From contig JARKOR010000250.1 of the NCBI GenBank assembly GCA_029975625.1, positions 1 through 8,858 of the forward strand: a stretch of 8,858 nt of DNA, written 5' to 3'. The translations under genes were made by a program, and so were the position numbers. Every line of letters begins with the position of its first letter. Position 1 is the first letter of the stretch. This stretch comes from Nanosynbacter sp. Lineage in GTDB: Bacteria > Patescibacteriota > Saccharimonadia > Saccharimonadales > Saccharimonadaceae. This document shows, piece after piece, positions 1-5,742 of the stretch. The notes beneath the pieces are model-generated. The model did not search any database and had not been told where the DNA came from. It saw only the letters and a program-made list of their open reading frames with translations.

Positions 1-1
1 T

Positions 2-1855
2 ATTCAATCCGTCCTAACTCGCATGCATAGCACGGCCAGTCAGAATATTGATGAATTAATCCGCCTGGTTTCCTCGCACTTGTTCTCGCCCGAATTTGAG
101 GACCGTTACCCTGATTATCCGAAGTTCTCTAGATTGAGCCAACCCGTGACCGAAACCTCTCGAGCCAACAGCGCCATGGAAGCCATTCGCCGCCTTTGTG
201 GACGTACCTCAACTTTAGGCGCCGGCGTTTTGGAAGGGTTGGGCATTCTGGATGCGCAAGGAAATATCCGCCCATACGATTCCTCCTATGCTAAATATTT
301 CGTAAAGCTGCTTAATGATAAACCTGACGGTCAGGTGATCAATCGCGGTGAAGTCATTGAGTTGGTGGCAGGTGGAATCCAACCGGTGGAAAAAGATATG
401 AAATTTAACCTGGAACCAGAGTGGGTTTCGGTCATTTTATTAGCTTTGGTGTATAACGGCGATATTGTTCTCAGCCTGGACGGCCGTGAGGAATTGGATG
501 CCGGCTCATTGGAACGCGCCTTAACCCGCTCAATGACCGATATCATCAACTTCCGTTTCTACAAACGCCCACGTACATTACCCATCAACCTGTGGAGTAT
601 GATTTTCGAAGGATTAGGTTTACAGCCCGGCCTGGTACGGGATGAAAATACACGTGAAAGTGCAGTAATTGAATTACAGCGGCTGGTAAATGCTGAATTA
701 GAAATGGTCGTACAACTACAAAACCGGTTGGAACAGGGTGCCAAACTATGGAATACACCGATCTTCACCGATCGATTAACCTTTGTCGTGGAACAAGGGA
801 CTGTGGTAGGCAGCGATGCTCCAGATTTTTCTCTATCCAGCATGGATCTTTTACCCGGCTTGCGCGGATATAAACAATTTTTAGAGGAATTGAATAAATA
901 CACCACTGTCGGAAAATTGCGAAATTTGCGCTACACCCCTGGGCAAATTCAGGAAAATTTGGAGTACCGGATCACTGTGCAGCGTGCCCGCCAGCTTTTA
1001 GATGCAGTCAATCAAATCCAACCTTACACCACGTACCTGGCTGAAGCCCAGGCCAACTTGCCAGAAGAACACGAATGGACCCAACATGCCCGCCAGGTCC
1101 AGAAGAATACACTGGACTCGATCCGGCGGTTTGGAAAGGGCAGCGCAGCTTTTGATCAACAGGCTGTTCTGCGCGAGTTGACGAAGCTAAAACAGGACTA
1201 TATCAAGATTTACAGTGACCTGCACCGCAAATCTGTGCTCACGGCCAGCGGGGACGATTTACGCCAGCGCCTTTATCGGGATGTGCGATTTGAATCCTTG
1301 CGCGCGCTATCCGCCATCGAGTTGCTGACGCGCAGCGGTGATTTTGAATTCTGGAAGCAGCAGCTTACCGGGTTGGTTTCGTGCCGCGAGTTTCATGAAG
1401 GCGTGTTAAATGATTCACCCACCTGTCCCTACTGTCATTTGCGGCCAGCGCAGCTACGAACAACAGCGAATTCAGATGCCCTGGTGCACCTGCTGGATGA
1501 CAAGTTGAGCGACCTGCTTAGAAACTGGCGCAAAGCGCTGCGCGACAACCTGAACAGTGATACCGCCCAACACAGCCTGGAAGCCATGTCGCCAGCCGAG
1601 CGCAAACCGGTGGATGATTTCTTGCAGCAAGGCGATGACGCAGAAACCCTGCCGGCGAACTTTGTCCCATCCGCTATTCAGGCTTTGCGCGGTATTCAGG
1701 CAGTAACTTTACCGGTTGATGCGCTGATGCAAGCATTAAAAGCCGGTGGGCTGCCCTGCACACGCGAAGAATTACAAAATCGTTTCAAACAATTTTTAGA
1801 CCAGCAAATGCGCGGTCATGATGCTGCCAATACACGCCTGACACTGGATCAATAA
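2..1855 (+). CDS. brxC: BrxC-like DUF6079 protein, C-terminal part (5' end outside window)
   Basis: This is the C-terminal part of a large BREX-type P-loop protein of the DUF6079/BrxC kind. The reading frame is open to the first bases of the window, so the ATG at 23 is most likely internal. Numbering from that Met, the visible 610 residues show no Walker A motif; in this family the ATPase domain is N-terminal and would lie upstream. The visible part is mostly helical. It has a family-like stretch around residues 195-255 (GLVRDENTRE, then LWNTPIFTDRLT), a long coiled-coil-like region at about 310-430, and a possible zinc knuckle with C454, H458, C468 and C471. In BREX, BrxC/PglY is an essential cytoplasmic ATPase, though its exact role is unsettled. 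The stop codon overlaps the Shine-Dalgarno sequence of the next gene, which indicates one operon. The family call rests on remembered sequence resemblance and on context, so it is moderate. Confidence 0.62.
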   Translation: MQSVLTRMHSTASQNIDELIRLVSSHLFSPEFEDRYPDYPKFSRLSQPVTETSRANSAMEAIRRLCGRTSTLGAGVLEGLGILDAQGNIRPYDSSYAKYFVKLLNDKPDGQVINRGEVIELVAGGIQPVEKDMKFNLEPEWVSVILLALVYNGDIVLSLDGREELDAGSLERALTRSMTDIINFRFYKRPRTLPINLWSMIFEGLGLQPGLVRDENTRESAVIELQRLVNAELEMVVQLQNRLEQGAKLWNTPIFTDRLTFVVEQGTVVGSDAPDFSLSSMDLLPGLRGYKQFLEELNKYTTVGKLRNLRYTPGQIQENLEYRITVQRARQLLDAVNQIQPYTTYLAEAQANLPEEHEWTQHARQVQKNTLDSIRRFGKGSAAFDQQAVLRELTKLKQDYIKIYSDLHRKSVLTASGDDLRQRLYRDVRFESLRALSAIELLTRSGDFEFWKQQLTGLVSCREFHEGVLNDSPTCPYCHLRPAQLRTTANSDALVHLLDDKLSDLLRNWRKALRDNLNSDTAQHSLEAMSPAERKPVDDFLQQGDDAETLPANFVPSAIQALRGIQAVTLPVDALMQALKAGGLPCTREELQNRFKQFLDQQMRGHDAANTRLTLDQ

Positions 1856-1867
1856 GGAGATGTTTGG

Positions 1868-2158
1868 ATGAGACAACTCAATTGGGAAGAAATTAAAAAT
1901 CTTGCAGACCGAAAAAGTACTCTGTTGACCAAAACAAGAGTGCCTTTCCAAGTTGTCGCTGCATCCGAAGAAATGTTAACCGTGCGTGTTCGTTCCGGTG
2001 AAGAGCACACCATTAGCCGCGTGAACCTTGAAAAAGCGGTAAGAATGATCCAGTCCGGTTTGGTTTTGAGTGGTCCAAAAGACTATCGCGAACAGATCGC
2101 CGATGACCGCCCCGCTTACGCCTGGACGATTCTGCGTGAATTAGGTTATTTGAAGTAG
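1868..2158 (+). CDS. Small conserved-looking protein of unknown function in the BREX operon
   Basis: This 96-residue protein has no function I can name. The start is well supported: AAGGAG at 1854-1859 overlaps the upstream stop and lies 8 bases before the ATG. The N-terminal 20 residues are charged and probably helical. They are followed by alternating hydrophobic stretches at 27-48 (FQVVAASEEMLTVRV) that look like a small beta sheet, then a helix (VNLEKAVRMIQSG). The C-terminus is rich in Pro, Tyr and charged residues (GPKDYREQIADDRPAYAW). There is no signal peptide, membrane segment or cysteine. Its position, 12 bases after the BrxC-like gene and 44 bases before the methyltransferase, suggests an accessory or adaptor subunit of one of them, but this is inference. 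The canonical type 3 BREX gene list has no protein of this size here; BrxF, a small ATPase, is longer and has a P-loop that this protein lacks. Confidence 0.85.
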   Translation: MRQLNWEEIKNLADRKSTLLTKTRVPFQVVAASEEMLTVRVRSGEEHTISRVNLEKAVRMIQSGLVLSGPKDYREQIADDRPAYAWTILRELGYLK

Positions 2159-2191
2159 TGATGGAATTATCGAAGAATCTCATTAAGCGAT

Positions 2192-2198
2192 AAGGTGA
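2192..2198 (+). promoter_or_regulatory. Ribosome binding site of the methyltransferase gene
   Basis: AAGGTGA lies 4 bases before the ATG at 2203. It supports this start in preference to later in-frame Met codons. The spacing is a little short but acceptable. Confidence 0.6.
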
Positions 2199-2202
2199 AT
2201 CT

Positions 2203-4923
2203 ATGACTGAATATCAACCCGATTTGATTCGCGAAGAACGTGCTGAATACTCTGCTGCAGACCAGGCTAGGCGTGAGGAATACCGCCGCCGACTGGCCGA
2301 GTACCTCAAAGATCCCGCCTTTCGTGCGATCGAAGGTTTTCCGATTGGTTCGGATGAGGATATCCTGGCGCTCTCAGACCCGCCCTATTACACCGCCTGC
2401 CCCAATCCCTTCCTGCCAGAAATTATCGAGCAGTGGCAGCAGGAACGGGAGCAAATCCGGGAAAAGCTTGGATTGAAGGAAGAAAAATACCAGCGCGACC
2501 CCTTTGCTTCAGATGTAAGTGAAGGAAGAAATGGACCAATCTACAATGCCCACACCTATCATACCAAGGTGCCGCATAAAGCCATCATGCGTTATATTCT
2601 GCACTACACCGACCCCGGCGACATTGTTTTTGACGGTTTTTGCGGTACGGGCATGACCGGCGTGGCGGCGCAACTGTGTGGCGACAAAAAGACCGTGGAA
2701 AGCCTGGGCTACCGCGTGGATGACCAGGGGGTGATTTGGGATGGCGACAAAGCCATCTCCCGCCTGGGAGCCCGCAAGGCCGTGTTGAACGACCTATCAC
2801 CGGCGGCCACTTTTATTGCCTACAATTACAACACCCCGGTGGATGCGCGCGCCTTTGAGCGCGAAGCCAGACGGATCTTAAAAGAAGTGGAGCAGGAATG
2901 CGGTTGGATGTACGAGACCTGGCATCCCAATTGCGATGATCAAAACCGTGTGAAAGGTAAGATCAACTATACGATCTGGTCAGATGTATTTGTTTGTCCC
3001 AACTGTGGACAGGAAATGACTTTTTGGAATGTAGCAGTAGATCATGAAGAGGGCGTGGTTCGAGATGTATGGAACTGTTCAGGCTGCGGAACGCTACTTG
3101 CTAAAAGTCCACGAAAAGGTAGTGGTGCTTTGAAAGCTGAACGCGCTTGGGAAACCTACTATGATATCGAAGTAAAGCAAAGTTCCCAATTAGCGAAGCA
3201 GGTTCCTGTCCTGATCAACTATAGTGTGGGGAAGAAACGATTTGAAAAGAAACCTGATTCAGCAGACCTCGAGTTGATACATAAGATTGATGAAACGGAA
3301 ATTAATTATCCAATCCCAACGAATCAGATTCCAAGAGGCGATAAAACATCTGATCCCTTTAATTTAGGTATTACACATGTGCATCATTTTTACACCAGAC
3401 GAAATCTATCGATTATTGCATATATACAGAATTTTATTAGATCACGTAACATAAGCACAAGAACTAAAGATATATTGCTGTTTATTTTGTCTTCATATAA
3501 CATGGCCCATAGTACAAAAATGACAAGGATGATTTTTAAAGCAAGAGGAAAAAAACCACTTCTTACTGGAAATCAGCCTGGTACTTTATATATAAGTTCT
3601 TTACCTATTGAGAAAAATATTATTAATGGGATTTACGAAAAATTTGACTTAATCAAAAAAGTAGTAAGTATTATGCTCAATCATAGTTCGACAATTACAA
3701 CTCAATCAGCATCTCACACGAAAAATGTAGTTCTGGGTTCGATGGATTATTTATTTGTTGATCCACCATTTGGATCCAATCTAATGTATTCTGAACTTAA
3801 TTACATATGGGAATCATGGCTACGTGTGCTAACCTGCAATCGAACCGAAGCCATAATGAATAAAGAACAACACAAAGGTTTGGTTGAATATCAAGGGTTG
3901 ATGCAAGCCTGTTTTGATGAATTTTACAAAGTACTTAAACCCGGACGATGGATAACGATTGAATTCCATAACTCACAAAATTCAGTCTGGAATGCCATCC
4001 AAGAAGCTTTGCAGCGTGCCAGGTTTGTAATTGCTGATATCCGTGTACTTGATAAACAACAAATGGGTTTTAATGGTGTCAATGCTGCGGGCGCAGTTAA
4101 GCAGGATTTAATCATCTCTGCATACAAGCCCAATGGTAATTTGGAAGAAAATTTCCGATTAAAAGCCGGCACCGAAGACGGCGCCTGGGAATTTGTCCGT
4201 TACCACCTGGGCAAGCTGCCGGTGGTTAACGAAGCCAACGGCGTGCCGGTCGTCAATGCCGAACGGCAGGCATTCCTGCTCTTTGACCGCATGGTGGCCT
4301 TCCACATCCAGCGCGGGGCGATGGTGCCGCTTTCTGCACCGGAGTTCTACGCCGGGCTGGAGCAGCGTTTCATCCGCCGCGATGGGATGTATTTCCTGCC
4401 CGACCAGGTAGCCGAATACGACCGCGCGGTTCTTGACTCGGGTAAGCCCATCCAGCTCTCACTCTTCGTTTCCGATGAAAAAACGGCCATCACCTGGCTG
4501 CGTCAGCAGCTTGATCCGGCCTCCGGTGGCGAGCCCAAAACCCAGGGCGACCTGACCAACGACTTCAACCGGGTGATGAATCGCGCCAAGCATGAGCAGC
4601 CGCTGGAGCTGATCGAGCTCCTGAAACAAAACTTCCTGCAGGACGCGGAAGGCAAGTGGTACGTGCCCGATCACAATAAAGCCAGCGATCTGGAGAAGGT
4701 ACGCCAGCGCGCCTTGTTGAAGGAGTTTAAGGAATACAACGAAAGCACAGGCCGGCTCAGAGTGTTCCGCAGTGAAGCAGTGCGCGCCGGCTTCGCCGAC
4801 TGCTTCAAGCGCCAGGACTATGAGACTATCGTCACGGTGGCCGAACGGCTGCCCGAAGACGTGTTGCGCGAAGATCCCGATCTGCTGATGTACTATGACA
4901 GCGCGTTGTTGAGGAAGAAGTAG
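2203..4923 (+). CDS. pglX: BREX type 3-like adenine-specific DNA methyltransferase (PglXI-like)
   Basis: This is a 906-residue cytoplasmic SAM-dependent DNA methyltransferase, probably N6-adenine specific, expected to mark host DNA for a BREX system. A charged N-terminal helix (1-45) leads into SDPPYYTACPNPF at 58-70. The SAM-binding motif I, VFDGFCGTG, is at 142-150. Four cysteines (C265, C268, C292, C295) form a likely zinc ribbon. The catalytic motif IV is most likely VDPPFGSNLMYSELNY at 519-534, a DPPF variant. The order motif I, insert, motif IV resembles class alpha methyltransferases. A long C-terminal region (about 655-906) contains no motif I know. Base composition is strongly mosaic: 60-base rows in the middle (3421, 3601) are 27% and 20% GC by count, while rows at 2641 and 4261 are 63% and 65%. 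This suggests the target-recognition and catalytic core was exchanged. Exact specificity cannot be read from the sequence. Confidence 0.88.
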   Translation: MTEYQPDLIREERAEYSAADQARREEYRRRLAEYLKDPAFRAIEGFPIGSDEDILALSDPPYYTACPNPFLPEIIEQWQQEREQIREKLGLKEEKYQRDPFASDVSEGRNGPIYNAHTYHTKVPHKAIMRYILHYTDPGDIVFDGFCGTGMTGVAAQLCGDKKTVESLGYRVDDQGVIWDGDKAISRLGARKAVLNDLSPAATFIAYNYNTPVDARAFEREARRILKEVEQECGWMYETWHPNCDDQNRVKGKINYTIWSDVFVCPNCGQEMTFWNVAVDHEEGVVRDVWNCSGCGTLLAKSPRKGSGALKAERAWETYYDIEVKQSSQLAKQVPVLINYSVGKKRFEKKPDSADLELIHKIDETEINYPIPTNQIPRGDKTSDPFNLGITHVHHFYTRRNLSIIAYIQNFIRSRNISTRTKDILLFILSSYNMAHSTKMTRMIFKARGKKPLLTGNQPGTLYISSLPIEKNIINGIYEKFDLIKKVVSIMLNHSSTITTQSASHTKNVVLGSMDYLFVDPPFGSNLMYSELNYIWESWLRVLTCNRTEAIMNKEQHKGLVEYQGLMQACFDEFYKVLKPGRWITIEFHNSQNSVWNAIQEALQRARFVIADIRVLDKQQMGFNGVNAAGAVKQDLIISAYKPNGNLEENFRLKAGTEDGAWEFVRYHLGKLPVVNEANGVPVVNAERQAFLLFDRMVAFHIQRGAMVPLSAPEFYAGLEQRFIRRDGMYFLPDQVAEYDRAVLDSGKPIQLSLFVSDEKTAITWLRQQLDPASGGEPKTQGDLTNDFNRVMNRAKHEQPLELIELLKQNFLQDAEGKWYVPDHNKASDLEKVRQRALLKEFKEYNESTGRLRVFRSEAVRAGFADCFKRQDYETIVTVAERLPEDVLREDPDLLMYYDSALLRKK
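3290..4150 (+). other. AT-rich mosaic segment inside the methyltransferase gene
   Basis: Between about 3290 and 4150 the gene is markedly AT-rich and then changes to GC-rich within a few tens of bases at about 4160. The 5' boundary is more gradual, over roughly 2940-3290. Counted 60-base rows give 20-27% GC inside and 63-65% outside. The frame is intact throughout. The segment covers residues of about 363-650, meaning the region after the zinc ribbon plus the DPPF catalytic motif. A likely explanation is homologous replacement of the target-recognition part from a different donor, a process known for restriction-modification specificity genes. Relaxed selection in a variable domain is an alternative. 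Confidence 0.6.
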
Positions 4924-4926
4924 GAA

Positions 4927-5088
4927 ATGAAAAAGATGAGTAAACAAATCGCTTCAAACTGGCAAGTCTTATTTGACATTTCAAGTGATTCATGCTATAA
5001 AATAACTACATCCCCCCTGTTCCTTCGGGGGCAGGGTGCGAGGCGGCGAATACCCGCCTCTGCTTATTTAAGTAGGAGAAATCAATAA
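4927..5088 (+). CDS. Possible 53-residue small ORF, perhaps a gene remnant
   Basis: An ATG just after the methyltransferase stop opens a 53-codon frame that ends at a TAA immediately before the NYN gene. A possible Shine-Dalgarno AGGA at 4912-4915 lies 11 bases upstream, inside the end of the methyltransferase gene. The first 19 or so residues (MKKMSKQIASNWQVLFDIS) look protein-like, whereas the rest is simply a translation of the promoter and hairpins. It may be a relic of the start of a lost gene, for example the helicase expected at this place, or chance. Nothing shows it is expressed. Confidence 0.2.
   Translation: MKKMSKQIASNWQVLFDISSDSCYKITTSPLFLRGQGARRRIPASAYLSRRNQ
4973..5001 (+). promoter_or_regulatory. 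Near-consensus sigma70-type promoter for the NYN-pglZ-brxA unit
   Basis: A perfect -35 box TTGACA at 4973-4978 is separated by 17 bases from TATAAA at 4996-5001, which is one base from the consensus TATAAT. Transcription would begin near the A at 5008, giving an untranslated leader of about 83 bases before the ATG at 5091. The leader begins directly with the hairpins described next. This splits the locus into two transcription units, an upstream brxC-to-methyltransferase unit and this one, though read-through from upstream is also likely. Confidence 0.75.
5015..5036 (+). promoter_or_regulatory. Leader hairpin 1, 9-bp stem closed by a UUCG tetraloop
   Basis: CCCTGTTCC at 5015-5023 pairs with GGGGCAGGG at 5028-5036. 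This forms nine continuous pairs, two of them G-U, around a TTCG loop closed by C-G. C(UUCG)G is known as an exceptionally stable RNA tetraloop. There is no T tract after it, so it is not a typical intrinsic terminator. It would sit about 7 bases from the predicted transcript 5' end, where such stems can protect mRNA. It could also be a REP-like palindrome. Confidence 0.65.
5040..5060 (+). promoter_or_regulatory. Leader hairpin 2, perfect 7-bp GC-rich stem
   Basis: GAGGCGG at 5040-5046 is the exact reverse complement of CCGCCTC at 5054-5060, with a 7-base loop CGAATAC. It starts three bases after hairpin 1. No T tract follows. A weaker third stem, TGCTT at 5061-5065 with AAGTA at 5070-5074 (one G-U pair), comes next and would cover the first base of the Shine-Dalgarno AGGAG at 5074-5078. 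This gives a small possibility of translational control. Confidence 0.6.
5074..5078 (+). promoter_or_regulatory. Ribosome binding site of the NYN gene
   Basis: AGGAG lies 12 bases before the ATG at 5091. The spacing is longer than usual, but no other in-frame start fits. The site is partly contained in a weak AT-rich stem. Confidence 0.5.
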
Positions 5089-5090
5089 AT

Positions 5091-5735
5091 ATGGCAGGGG
5101 GAAATCCGATTCCATCTTATGTTTATGTAGATGGATTTAATTTATATTATGGGGCGGTTAAGGGAACCGCTTATAAATGGTTGGATATCCAAAAAATGGT
5201 CCAACTGATCCTGCCTAAAAACCAGATCCTGAAAATAAAATATTTCACCGCTTTGGTTAATGCTCGGCCGCAAGACCCGGATCAACCCATACGTCAGCAA
5301 ATGTACCTGCGTGCATTGAGGACAATTCCCAATTTGGAAATTATCCGAGGACATTTCTTGTCACATACTGTCTGGATGCCATTGGCTAATCCAAGTCCGG
5401 GTCAAAATCCTTATGTTGAAGTGATAAAGACAGAAGAGAAAGGATCAGATGTAAATATTGCAACCCACCTTCTATACGATGGTGTAAAGAACGCTTATGG
5501 GGTTGCAATCCTAATAAGCAATGATTCGGACTTAGTAGAACCAATAAATATCGTCAAGAAGGATTTACACAAGGCTGTTATCGTACTTAACCCCAATCTT
5601 GTTTATCCAAGTCAAGAGTTGAAGAAATCAGCAACATTTGTAAAAGATATTCGACAAGGTGTTTTAGCAGCCAGTCAGTTCCCGAATACCATGCAAGATA
5701 AAAATGGTACATTTACAAAACCAGCAAGCTGGTAG
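5091..5735 (+). CDS. NYN-domain (LabA/PIN-like) putative nuclease
   Basis: This 214-residue cytoplasmic protein belongs to the NYN domain family of the PIN-like fold, whose members are metal-dependent, mostly RNA-directed nucleases. The first strand VYVDGFNLYY (11-20) carries the acidic residue D14. D120 lies in EKGSDVNIATHLLYD, the classic second site. SNDSDL at 143-148 provides D145 and D147, so the full acidic set is present and the enzyme is probably active. The domain covers nearly the whole protein (about 9-170), with a short C-terminal tail and no membrane segment. It has its own promoter and hairpin leader and lies 7 bases before pglZ, so the two are probably co-translated. Its composition is AT-rich (32% GC in the counted row 5101-5160), which hints at separate acquisition. 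In canonical type 3 BREX a helicase gene is found at this place. The substrate is unknown, and a role in defence is inferred only from position. Confidence 0.85.
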   Translation: MAGGNPIPSYVYVDGFNLYYGAVKGTAYKWLDIQKMVQLILPKNQILKIKYFTALVNARPQDPDQPIRQQMYLRALRTIPNLEIIRGHFLSHTVWMPLANPSPGQNPYVEVIKTEEKGSDVNIATHLLYDGVKNAYGVAILISNDSDLVEPINIVKKDLHKAVIVLNPNLVYPSQELKKSATFVKDIRQGVLAASQFPNTMQDKNGTFTKPASW

Positions 5736-5742
5736 AAGATGA

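Noticed and set aside
23..25. ATG at 23 as the true start of the first gene
   Set aside because: The frame is open back to base 2 and there is no ribosome binding site; the family is much longer and needs an N-terminal ATPase part.
331..906. Two - strand open frames (331-549 and 559-906)
   Set aside because: Both are fully antisense to the BrxC-like coding region and have no recognisable motifs.
2240..2476. Second + frame open inside the methyltransferase start
   Set aside because: It is an out-of-frame shadow; the methyltransferase frame carries the conserved motifs and has the ribosome site.
4459..4947. Long open frame of 162 codons on the - strand
   Set aside because: It lies antisense inside the GC-rich 3' part of the methyltransferase gene, where stops are rare by composition. 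No recognisable protein motif was seen.
5015..5060. Hairpins as intrinsic terminators of the methyltransferase transcript
   Set aside because: Neither stem is followed by a T tract, and both lie just downstream of a strong promoter that would make them part of a leader.
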